NCBI GenBank assembly: GCA_009908585.1
Contig: JAAAOZ010000185.1
Span: forward strand, 1-7,049
DNA length: 7,049 nucleotides
Reading direction: 5' to 3'
Source of the DNA: Chloroflexota bacterium
GTDB taxonomy: Bacteria > Chloroflexota > Anaerolineae > B4-G1 > SLSP01
In this document: one piece after another, positions 1 through 5,480 of the stretch
Layout of the letters: each line of letters starts with the position of its first letter
How positions within the stretch are numbered: position 1 is the stretch's first letter
Made by a program: the position numbers and the translations under genes
Notes under the pieces: generated by a model
What the model saw: the letters and a program-made list of their open reading frames with translations, nothing else
Database searches by the model: none
Told to the model about the DNA's origin: nothing

Positions 1-278
1 GACCAGCGTTGCAGGTTCAGGGTTTTCATTACCAAGCCTCCCGGATGTCACTTGGCGGATTCCGCCGGATGACGGTTTCCATTGGGTTTCTAGTCAGTCT
101 TTTTATGCTATCCGGCGCCGCCCGAGCTGTTGCAGCAAGACGACGACCTGCATCGAATTTAGCAGATTTCCAGCTTAAGTGTCTAATTTGCGGGGAGTAC
201 TTATGTTGCACCCTGACAACAACGGAGGGTTTATTGCGTTGCCGCAGAGACGGTTTCGCAGGTTATTGTTTTCATGAC
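1..278. other. No supported gene; intergenic or flanking sequence
   Basis: I see no gene here that I can support. Open frames exist on both strands but their translations look like no family and have no conserved motif. A 24-codon frame at 203-277 (+) has a good GGGGAG five bases before its ATG, but nothing else supports it. There is a small inverted repeat GGCGGA-T-TCCGCC at 54-66. The stretch lies downstream of the terminator that closes the minus-strand genes, so it is most simply spacer before the next transcription unit. Confidence 0.5.
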
Positions 279-304
279 GAAAACGGCTCCCCTAGGGGAG
301 CCGT
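279..304 (-). terminator. Rho-independent terminator after the DUF1385-peptidase gene
   Basis: Positions 283-304 form a perfect 22-base palindrome: ACGGCTCCC and GGGAGCCGT arms around a CTAG centre. Read on the minus strand it is followed at once by TTTT (283-280), the usual form of an intrinsic terminator. It lies about 55 bases beyond the TAG of the minus-strand gene ending at 359. On the plus strand the palindrome is not followed by a T-run, so it should act in one direction only. Confidence 0.75.
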
Positions 305-358
305 ATAGATGAGAGCCCTTCGCAACTGGCCGGGCGAGCCGGCGTTACGCTGCCGCGG

Positions 359-2014
359 CTAGCTGCGGTCCGGGCCTTTCAGGTTGTCGTCCAGGAAATC
401 GATGAGCGTCGTGTACCACTCCACCTGGTTCTCGAACTTGGCGAAGCCGTGGCCCTCGTTGTCCTTGATGATCAGTTCGTACTCGACGTCGTGCTTCTCG
501 AGCTCTTTCTCGAAGTTCAGGGCATGGTCGAGCACCACACGGGGGTCTTCCCGGCCGTAGGCCATCAGGATCGGCACCTCGATCTTGTCCGCGTGGTTGA
601 TGGGCGAGCGTGCCTCCAGCATCTCCCGTTCCTCCTCCGGGTCGCCCACGTCGCGGATGAGTTCGGGGCGCAGCAGCTTCCACGCCGCATTGGAGTCGTA
701 AAGCAGCGTGATATCGGTGACGCCCACGTAGTTCACGGCGCACTGGTAGAGGTCCGGAGTGAACGTCGCGCCGGCCATCGCGGCGTAGCCGCCGTAGCTC
801 GCGCCGTAGATGCAGATGCGGTCCGGGTCGGCGATGCCTTCGTCGATGGCCCACTGCACCGCGTCGGTCAGGTCGTGTTGCATCTTGCGGCCCCACTCCT
901 TGCGCCCGGCATTGCGGAAGTCCTGGCCGAACCCCTCGGAGCTGCGGAAGTTGACCTGCAGGACGGCATAACCCCGGTTCGCCATCAGCTGTACTTCGGA
1001 GTTATAGCCCCAGGAGTCCCGCGCCCACGGCCCGCCGTGCACGTTCAGCACCATGGGCAGATTCTTGCCGTCGCTGCCCGGGGGCAGCGTCAGGTAGCTT
1101 GGCAGGATGAGGCCGTCGCGCGCCTCGATATCGACGGGCTGCATCGGCGCGAGCATCTCCTCGCGCAGCCACTCGTAGGCGATGCCCGTGATCACGGGGA
1201 TCATCAGCAGGCGCGAGAGGATGCGCACCGGCAGGGAGGGACGGCCCAGCGGCGCGAAGACCAGCACGGAGATCAGCACCACGATCAGCAGGAAGGCGGT
1301 GCCGCAGCGCGCGTGCTGGCGCGAGTAGGGCCGCACGCCCTCGACCGTCAGGGGCGCGCCGTCCTCGTAGGCGTTGATCGTCTTGTGCTCCGCGCCGTGA
1401 TAGGCGAAGACGCGCCGAATCTCCTCCATCTGCGCGATGGCGATCATATAGCCCAACATCAGCGTCAATCGCACGCCGCCCTCCAGGAGATTGAAGAGCA
1501 GCGGGTTCGCCGCCTCGTTGAGGATCAGGCCGGCGACGAAGGTGGGCAGCACCATAAAGAGCCCCAAGCCCAGGGCGATGGAGATTGCACCGATGGCAAT
1601 CTCTGTGGAGGTGTTCATCTCGACCTCCTCGCCTTCCGCTTCGGCGACGATCTCGGCGGAGAAGAAGAGCGCACGCATCCCCAGGCCCAGCGCATCCCAT
1701 AGCATAGGCAATCCGCGCAGGAAGGGCGTCTTGCTGATCCAGCCCCGGTAAATCTCTCCCAGCTCCTCAGTTTTGACGACGATCTCCCCCGCTTCTTCTC
1801 CATTCGGATCGCCCTCCGCGTCGATCTCTTCCGAGGCGGCCTCGTCGCCATTGGGGGATGGCTTGCGGACGGCGACTGCGGCCAAGTATTTCCCGCGCAT
1901 CATCACGCCTTCCATCACCGCCTGGCCGCCGTACGACCAGCCCAGGGATTCGCGCTGTTCTTTTGTCGTTTCCATCACGTTATCGTTTCCCACGTTATTC
2001 ACATCGATCTCCAT
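359..2014 (-). CDS. Fusion of DUF1385 (YqhQ-type) membrane domain and S9 prolyl oligopeptidase catalytic domain
   Basis: The protein has 551 residues in one uninterrupted frame ending in TAG. Residues 28-284 match DUF1385: YGGQAVMEGVMMRG (28-41), YHGAEHKT (205-212), HARCGT (234-239) and about four hydrophobic segments (137-165, 173-196, 238-255, 262-282). An acidic insert fills 52-77. From about residue 285 it becomes an S9 peptidase: LAPMQPVDIEARDGL (288-302), HGGPW oxyanion region (326-330), nucleophile motif GASYGG with Ser406, Asp490 in GREDPR and His522 in EGHGF, so the triad looks complete. The beta-propeller that usually precedes this domain is absent, as is the DUF1385 C-terminal tail. 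The function of DUF1385 is unknown; the second half should hydrolyse short peptides or esters, probably held at the membrane. The annotated ATG has no clear Shine-Dalgarno; a GTG at codon 5 has GGAG six bases upstream, so the start is uncertain. Confidence 0.9.
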   Translation of the reverse strand: MEIDVNNVGNDNVMETTKEQRESLGWSYGGQAVMEGVMMRGKYLAAVAVRKPSPNGDEAASEEIDAEGDPNGEEAGEIVVKTEELGEIYRGWISKTPFLRGLPMLWDALGLGMRALFFSAEIVAEAEGEEVEMNTSTEIAIGAISIALGLGLFMVLPTFVAGLILNEAANPLLFNLLEGGVRLTLMLGYMIAIAQMEEIRRVFAYHGAEHKTINAYEDGAPLTVEGVRPYSRQHARCGTAFLLIVVLISVLVFAPLGRPSLPVRILSRLLMIPVITGIAYEWLREEMLAPMQPVDIEARDGLILPSYLTLPPGSDGKNLPMVLNVHGGPWARDSWGYNSEVQLMANRGYAVLQVNFRSSEGFGQDFRNAGRKEWGRKMQHDLTDAVQWAIDEGIADPDRICIYGASYGGYAAMAGATFTPDLYQCAVNYVGVTDITLLYDSNAAWKLLRPELIRDVGDPEEEREMLEARSPINHADKIEVPILMAYGREDPRVVLDHALNFEKELEKHDVEYELIIKDNEGHGFAKFENQVEWYTTLIDFLDDNLKGPDRS

Positions 2015-2192
2015 TTTCTAAATTTTAAGAGCGTGTTTTGGTTGAATTGGGGTGCGTATTTCGTATTACGTATTGCGTAACGCAACAGCGCCCGCATTAT
2101 GAAATTGGATATGCGTTGCTCCTTTCGTGTATGGTTATCCAAGGGCAACACACTATTTGACTACTCGACTACCCGACCATTTGACTATCCGA
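2015..2192. other. Intergenic region between the FAD subunit and fusion genes
   Basis: No gene is seen here. The stretch is more AT-rich than its neighbours and holds two short-period tandem repeats (listed separately). On the minus strand there is a good AAAGGAG at 2124-2118, but the sequence at the right distance is ATA rather than a start codon, so it leads into no frame. I found no promoter with two convincing hexamers for the gene starting at 2014. Confidence 0.6.
2055..2082. repeat. Heptamer tandem repeat CGTATTN, four units
   Basis: Four seven-base units lie end to end: CGTATTT (2055-2061), CGTATTA (2062-2068), CGTATTG (2069-2075) and a diverged CGTAACG (2076-2082). The last part also makes an odd palindrome, TTGCGT-A-ACGCAA, at 2073-2085. 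The function is unknown; the pattern could come from replication slippage or be a dispersed intergenic repeat. Confidence 0.8.
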
Positions 2193-2196
2193 CTAC
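2157..2196. repeat. Octamer tandem repeat, consensus YYGACTAY, five units
   Basis: Five eight-base units follow each other exactly: TTGACTAC, TCGACTAC, CCGACCAT, TTGACTAT and CCGACTAC. A weaker sixth unit, CACACTAT, lies just before at 2149-2156. The last unit contains the stop codon of the FAD-subunit gene (minus strand TAG, 2195-2193), so the repeat runs into the 3' end of that gene. The units differ mainly at the first two and last positions. Confidence 0.85.
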
Positions 2197-3044
2197 CGCC
2201 GTCGCGCCTGCTGCCACGCTTTGAGAGTTGCCCGGCGGGCTAAGACAGCGGCCATCTCGCGGCGATAGGCCTCGCTGCCCCGGAAATCGGCGACCGGCTC
2301 CAGCTCTTCGATGACCGGCGCCAGCGCTGCCGCGACCTTCTCCTCGGTGAGCAGCTTGCCCTTGAGGAGATGCTCGGCCTTGTGCAGGCGCACGGGCTGC
2401 TCGGCTGCGCCCCCCATGGCGATGTGCACCTCGGCGGGCAGGCCCTCATCCACGGCGATGTAGGCCGCCGCGCAGACGATGGGCTTATCCTTGGGCGAGC
2501 GCCCCACCACCTCGAAGGCGGCCGCGCTGCGGGCCGGCGGGCGCTTGACGATCACCTGGGTGAGCAGTACGCGCGTCTTGATCAGCCGGTCGCGATAAGC
2601 GACGAAGCTGGCGAAGGGCGCGGTGTGCAGCGCCGGATCGGCGTATTTGATCTCGGCATTCAAGACGAGCAGCGCCGTGGTGAGCGGGTCGGCGGGGCCG
2701 GCGACGATCAACGCGCCGCCCAACGTGCCCTGCTCGCGCAGGTTGCGCGATTGGGTGTAGCCGGCGGCGGTTGCCAGCAGGCCATCGGCGATCTCGCCCG
2801 CGTCTGGATGATCGATGATCTCTTGCAGGGTTGCGGTGGCGCCGATGAAGACGCCGTCCAGCGTCCCTTCTATCTCATTCAGACCGGCGTTTTGCAGATC
2901 TACCACCGTTTCCAGCGTGGCGTCGCCTTGGGCGACGGTCCACGCGCCGCCGCCGATGTAGACGGCGTTCGGATTGGATTGCACCAGCGCCACGGCATCC
3001 TCCGCCGTGGTCGGGCGGTGATAATTTTTCACGTTTCGTAACAT
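2193..3044 (-). CDS. FAD-binding (medium) subunit of the CO dehydrogenase/xanthine dehydrogenase family
   Basis: This 283-residue protein has the usual length of CoxM/CutM-type subunits, which hold FAD and pass electrons between the molybdenum subunit and the acceptor. The N-terminal FAD-binding domain shows YHRPTTAEDAVAL (8-20), the glycine loop IGGGAW (30-35), IGATATLQEI (67-76) and GTLGG (106-110) followed by Asp119. The C-terminal domain ends in FRGSEAYRREMAAVLARR (254-271), a typical signature. In the second flavin loop the usual RNxGTxGGN reads REQGTLGGA, so two normally conserved Asn positions differ. The ATG has a very good ribosome site four bases upstream. No small iron-sulfur or large molybdopterin subunit gene is present on either side, so partners must be elsewhere or the protein works alone. 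The family is clear; the substrate cannot be told. Confidence 0.9.
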   Translation of the reverse strand: MLRNVKNYHRPTTAEDAVALVQSNPNAVYIGGGAWTVAQGDATLETVVDLQNAGLNEIEGTLDGVFIGATATLQEIIDHPDAGEIADGLLATAAGYTQSRNLREQGTLGGALIVAGPADPLTTALLVLNAEIKYADPALHTAPFASFVAYRDRLIKTRVLLTQVIVKRPPARSAAAFEVVGRSPKDKPIVCAAAYIAVDEGLPAEVHIAMGGAAEQPVRLHKAEHLLKGKLLTEEKVAAALAPVIEELEPVADFRGSEAYRREMAAVLARRATLKAWQQARRR

Positions 3045-3120
3045 TCCTACCTCCTCGTGTGGGAATTTCTATGTTTATAGCAACTACGCCGTACGCGCCG
3101 TGCAGCACGTAGTATATCGA
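3045..3120 (-). promoter_or_regulatory. Leader of the FAD-subunit gene, with ribosome site and possible -10
   Basis: On the minus strand GAGGAGG (3056-3050) stands five bases before the ATG at 3044, a strong Shine-Dalgarno. Further up, TATAAA (3079-3074) could be a -10 box, but no good -35 lies 16-18 bases before it. An odd palindrome CGTGC-A-GCACG (3109-3099) lies where an operator could be. The leader starts exactly where the inserted cassette ends (3121), so part of the original upstream control region may now be about 3.6 kb away. Confidence 0.4.
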
Positions 3121-3240
3121 CCTGCGGTTAAGCTGCGGGCGGGTGCGTGTGAGCAACCTCTAAACCAACCTACCTTCAAGCGTGTGCGAGCCTCCGATTT
3201 ACACGCCGATTAGCCCGTCAGCTTGAACCGCTTGTTAGCC
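3115..3240 (-). other. attC: attC-like integron recombination site
   Basis: Read on the minus strand the site runs R'' GGCTAAC (3240-3234), spacer AA, left arm (3231-3213), a 72-base centre, right arm GCCCGCAGCTTAACCGC (3140-3124), spacer AG, and R' GTCGATA (3121-3115). The left arm equals the exact complement of the right arm with two added bases: C at 3225 and A at 3218. That gives 17 perfect pairs with two bulges, seen as G and T on the opposite strand that the integrase would fold, as in classical attC sites. The length of 126 bp is within the known attC range. R' does not pair with R'', as expected where the last six bases come from flanking DNA. It is identified by structure only; no integrase gene is in view. 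Confidence 0.85.
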
Positions 3241-3279
3241 CGCCCGCCGGATGGAAAATGTGTACTGGTTAAGCGTTTG

Positions 3280-3299
3280 GTCGAAGGTGAGTCGAAGGT
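3280..3299. repeat. Direct repeat GTCGAAGGT, two copies
   Basis: The nine bases GTCGAAGGT occur at 3280-3288 and 3291-3299, two bases apart, in the non-coding tail of the cassette. This may be a slippage product or a small protein-binding site; nothing else tells which. Confidence 0.7.
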
Positions 3300-3356
3300 A
3301 TTCCCTTGGAGTAAGGCCAAACTGGCTATGCAAGTTAGTCACGACTGACGCAGCAA

Positions 3357-3402
3357 GCCAAGCGGTGTGCGTTCCCCTATTCACCAAAGCACACGGCTTG
3401 GC
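3357..3402. repeat. 14-bp inverted repeat with 18-base loop
   Basis: GCCAAGCGGTGTGC (3357-3370) faces GCACACGGCTTGGC (3389-3402), pairing at 13 of 14 positions around a loop of 18 bases. No T-run follows on either strand, so it is not a standard terminator. It could be part of a folded RNA in the cassette tail. Confidence 0.75.
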
Positions 3403-3443
3403 GCTCTTGTATAGCGTCTTTTTAACGCTCGTTTTGTCACAAG

Positions 3444-3527
3444 GGGTAGTCTGCCGCGCCTTTAGCCTACACCAAACGGATGTACAGACAGTTTTCTTTT
3501 GCAATCTAGCCGCGCGGCAGGCTACCC
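3444..3527. repeat. 16-bp inverted repeat with 52-base loop
   Basis: GGGTAGTCTGCCGCGC (3444-3459) faces GCGCGGCAGGCTACCC (3512-3527). Fifteen of 16 positions pair normally and the other is T opposite G. The repeat starts ten bases beyond the TAA of the SpoIID tail frame (minus strand). The arms are GC-rich and the 52-base loop is mixed. It lacks the bulges and outer boxes of an attC and the T-run of a terminator. A small non-autonomous element with terminal inverted repeats or a structured RNA would both fit. Confidence 0.75.
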
Positions 3528-3537
3528 GCGCGACTAT

Positions 3538-4380
3538 TTAGGGAATATCCTTCTGCAATGTCGGGTTGACCAAGGTTGCGGTTGATACTGCTGTCAGCGT
3601 GATACTTGGTGTTGCTTTTGTCGAGTTGCAATTCACAATCACGCTGACATCATCGAGTACAAAGTCCGTCTTATACTGATCATCACCCGTAGCTATAAAA
3701 CGCAGCCGCACCGGTTGCCCAGCCCACGCGCTGAGATCGAACAAATGATGATCCAGGTACCACCACACTAACGCCTCATCCGCATTGGAGAGGTGCAGTA
3801 CTTGGTGAATCAGTTGGCCTTGCTCATCCTCCAACACGGCGTAGAAATTGTCATAATCGTAGGGGGCAGTTTCTGTCGTGGTGATCGCTACATAGAAACT
3901 AACCTCCAGCGTGGTCGTGCCAAGTGGTACACGCAAGTCTTGGTAGAGTACGTCATTCGCATTGTTATAGCCACCCAGCCAAGCGGCCCAATCTCCAGTG
4001 TGCGGCGCAATAATGGTCAAGTCACGAATAATCGGCGCGGGAGCATCCTCAACCCACCCAACTGCACCTTGCTCAAAACCGCTATTTTGGATCAGTTCTT
4101 TACCTTCAGGACATACAAAGTGGTTGCGCAAGACGGTTGGCAGATAGAGATTGCAAACGCCCCCGACACAGACCGGATACTGCAACGGCCACCAGCGCCG
4201 TCCGGCTGCAGTTTCACGATTACTGAAATACACACCATCAGGATCATTAGTGTTGCGCAAGTCGAAGACCAAAGTCGCCGCATCACCAACTTGTAATTCG
4301 CTGGGTACCGTTATCGGCCAATTGGTGATTTGATGGGTCGGCTTGCCATCGCCTTGCACCAAGTTCGCGACATCAATGGT
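3538..4380 (-). pseudogene. C-terminal part of the SpoIID-like protein, cut off by an in-frame TAG
   Basis: These 280 codons continue directly, in the same frame, after the TAG at 4383-4381. The best internal start is a TTG at 4362 without a clear ribosome site, so separate translation is doubtful. The first part (ITNWPITV, GDAATLVFDLRNTND) continues a beta-sandwich domain begun before the stop. Then come NLYLPTVLRN, a segment type I associate with secreted Chloroflexota proteins, and a domain from IQNSGFEQGAVGW to FVLDDVSV that looks like a carbohydrate-binding jelly-roll. It ends in a Thr/Ser-rich tail and TAA. Most likely it is the detached half of one gene of 643 codon positions; readthrough of the TAG or a sequencing error are the alternatives. 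Confidence 0.75.
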
Positions 4381-5469
4381 CTAGGGCACGCCAACGGGGC
4401 TGTTATTAACCCGCCAGTAAGCCACCAACTCAATTTCGTCTCCCCAATCCATAGCCCCGGTGTTCTGTGGTAAGAGCGTCACATTGTAGCTGTTGCCGGG
4501 CAACAGCGTGGGCGGCGTAGTCTCACCACCGCCCCAATCCACTTGCAGTGGATTCCAACGGTAAGTGGGCGTTTGAATACCATCCGCTTGAAGATTATTC
4601 ACCTCGCGCAGATTCACGCCCGTGTAATAGTGGAACAGGATTTGCTGAAAGTGTTCCCATCGTGGATATTCGACACCTGTGTCGCCAGCTCTATCTAACC
4701 CCATTGCCCAACGTTGTGTGCCCCATTGCCCCATCCCAGGGGCAGAGCCGCTGGCATCTATGGCGCTAACCGGATCATAGATGGATTCCAGGTAATCCCG
4801 GTCGGCAACGTCCAGCGAGTATTCCCCGGTGGTTGAGCGGTATTCGGCATCAATGGGATGCGTGCCGGTTTGGTTGACCAGATATAGGTCAGCTACGCGT
4901 GCTACGATAGTGTGGTAGTAAGCGCAAGTTTCCTCTGGAACATCATCATAATATGGACGAAACACTTGGGCGTTGATCTGCTGACCATTCTCGGCTTTGT
5001 AATCCCAGAAGCCGCATTGATTGGTATTGTCCAAGGTTATCTCGTGCGGGTCGCCGTATTGGCCTGCGTAGTTCAGGCGAAACCATGTGAAGGAGCGAAT
5101 GGCAACACTCATGGCTTCCAAAGCTGCGTCTTCCCAGCGATTGTCATTGGCGGGCAAGGTGATATTACCTGCCGCCGGGTTCGGTCCCATTTCAGCAATG
5201 AGTACACCCGCCACATAAAAGTCCAAAGAAAACTCACGAGCAAAAGGTTGAAGGTCTCTATCCCACTCATTTAAATGCTCCCAACCGACTTCAACCCATA
5301 CCGTAGCTGGTGGGGTTGCTTTTTGATCGTCAGGACGATCTACACAAATTGGCTCTTGGGCTTGCGCGAGGTTGCGTGTAGAGCCATTGGCGATGACCCA
5401 ACTTGCAACTAGGCCTAGCATCAGCAAGGGGATGAAAAGTCGAATTCGAGTAGAATGTAACATACTCAC
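4381..5469 (-). CDS. Secreted SpoIID/LytB-like protein, truncated by an in-frame TAG
   Basis: The 362-residue product starts with a signal peptide (hydrophobic core about residues 11-27). The SpoIID/LytB domain follows: FYVAGVLIAEMG (84-95), whose Glu93 aligns with the conserved acid of the family's AEMP motif, ALEAMSVAIRSF (116-127), GMGQWGTQRWA (245-255) and ILFHYYTGVNL (277-287). Family members cut or help cut denuded peptidoglycan glycan strands, so the protein should act outside the membrane. From about 320 a beta-sandwich begins (YNVTLLPQNTGAMDW) and is broken off by the TAG; the catalytic domain itself is complete. GGGGGAG (5481-5475) stands five bases before the GTG at 5469 and eleven before an ATG at 5463, so either may be used. 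The gene begins 11 bases after the lipoprotein gene and is surely cotranscribed with it. Confidence 0.8.
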   Translation of the reverse strand: MSMLHSTRIRLFIPLLMLGLVASWVIANGSTRNLAQAQEPICVDRPDDQKATPPATVWVEVGWEHLNEWDRDLQPFAREFSLDFYVAGVLIAEMGPNPAAGNITLPANDNRWEDAALEAMSVAIRSFTWFRLNYAGQYGDPHEITLDNTNQCGFWDYKAENGQQINAQVFRPYYDDVPEETCAYYHTIVARVADLYLVNQTGTHPIDAEYRSTTGEYSLDVADRDYLESIYDPVSAIDASGSAPGMGQWGTQRWAMGLDRAGDTGVEYPRWEHFQQILFHYYTGVNLREVNNLQADGIQTPTYRWNPLQVDWGGGETTPPTLLPGNSYNVTLLPQNTGAMDWGDEIELVAYWRVNNSPVGVP

Positions 5470-5480
5470 TGGCTCTCCCC

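Larger units (their letters stand above)
3241..3537 (-). other. Structured 3' tail of the cassette, no supported gene
   Basis: About 300 bases lie between the stop of the SpoIID tail frame and the attC-like site. An 89-codon minus-strand frame (3504-3235) starts with TTG, has no ribosome site, crosses two long hairpins and resembles nothing I know; I do not accept it as a gene, although its TAA falls inside the attC R'' box, as happens with true cassette genes. The stretch holds the inverted repeats at 3444-3527 and 3357-3402, a small hairpin AGCGT/ACGCT (3413-3429) and a twice-repeated GTCGAAGGT. It could encode a structured RNA, be an untranslated tail, or be the remains of another cassette. 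Confidence 0.5.

Noticed and set aside
203..277. 24-codon plus-strand frame with GGGGAG five bases before its ATG
   Set aside because: It is very short and alone, with no recognisable composition or partner gene; the good ribosome site may be chance.
9..308. 99-codon plus-strand frame with a hydrophobic stretch near its start
   Set aside because: No family match, no ribosome site, and its end lies in the terminator palindrome of the opposite strand.
449..1702. Long plus-strand frame of 417 codons
   Set aside because: It is antisense to the DUF1385-peptidase gene, whose conserved motifs decide the strand; long antisense frames are common in GC-rich DNA.
2118..2124. Good Shine-Dalgarno AAAGGAG on the minus strand in the intergenic region
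   Set aside because: The position where a start codon should be reads ATA and no useful frame follows.
3235..3504. 89-codon minus-strand frame whose TAA falls in the attC R'' box
   Set aside because: It has a TTG start without ribosome site, crosses two hairpins and resembles no family. The stop position is suggestive of a cassette gene but not enough.
3444..3527. A second attC dividing the segment into two cassettes
   Set aside because: The arms lack bulges, and there is no RYYYAAC or GTTRRRY box at the right distance outside them.
4381..4383. Genetic code with TAG reassigned
   Set aside because: TAG ends three other genes here at sensible places, one directly before the next gene's start.
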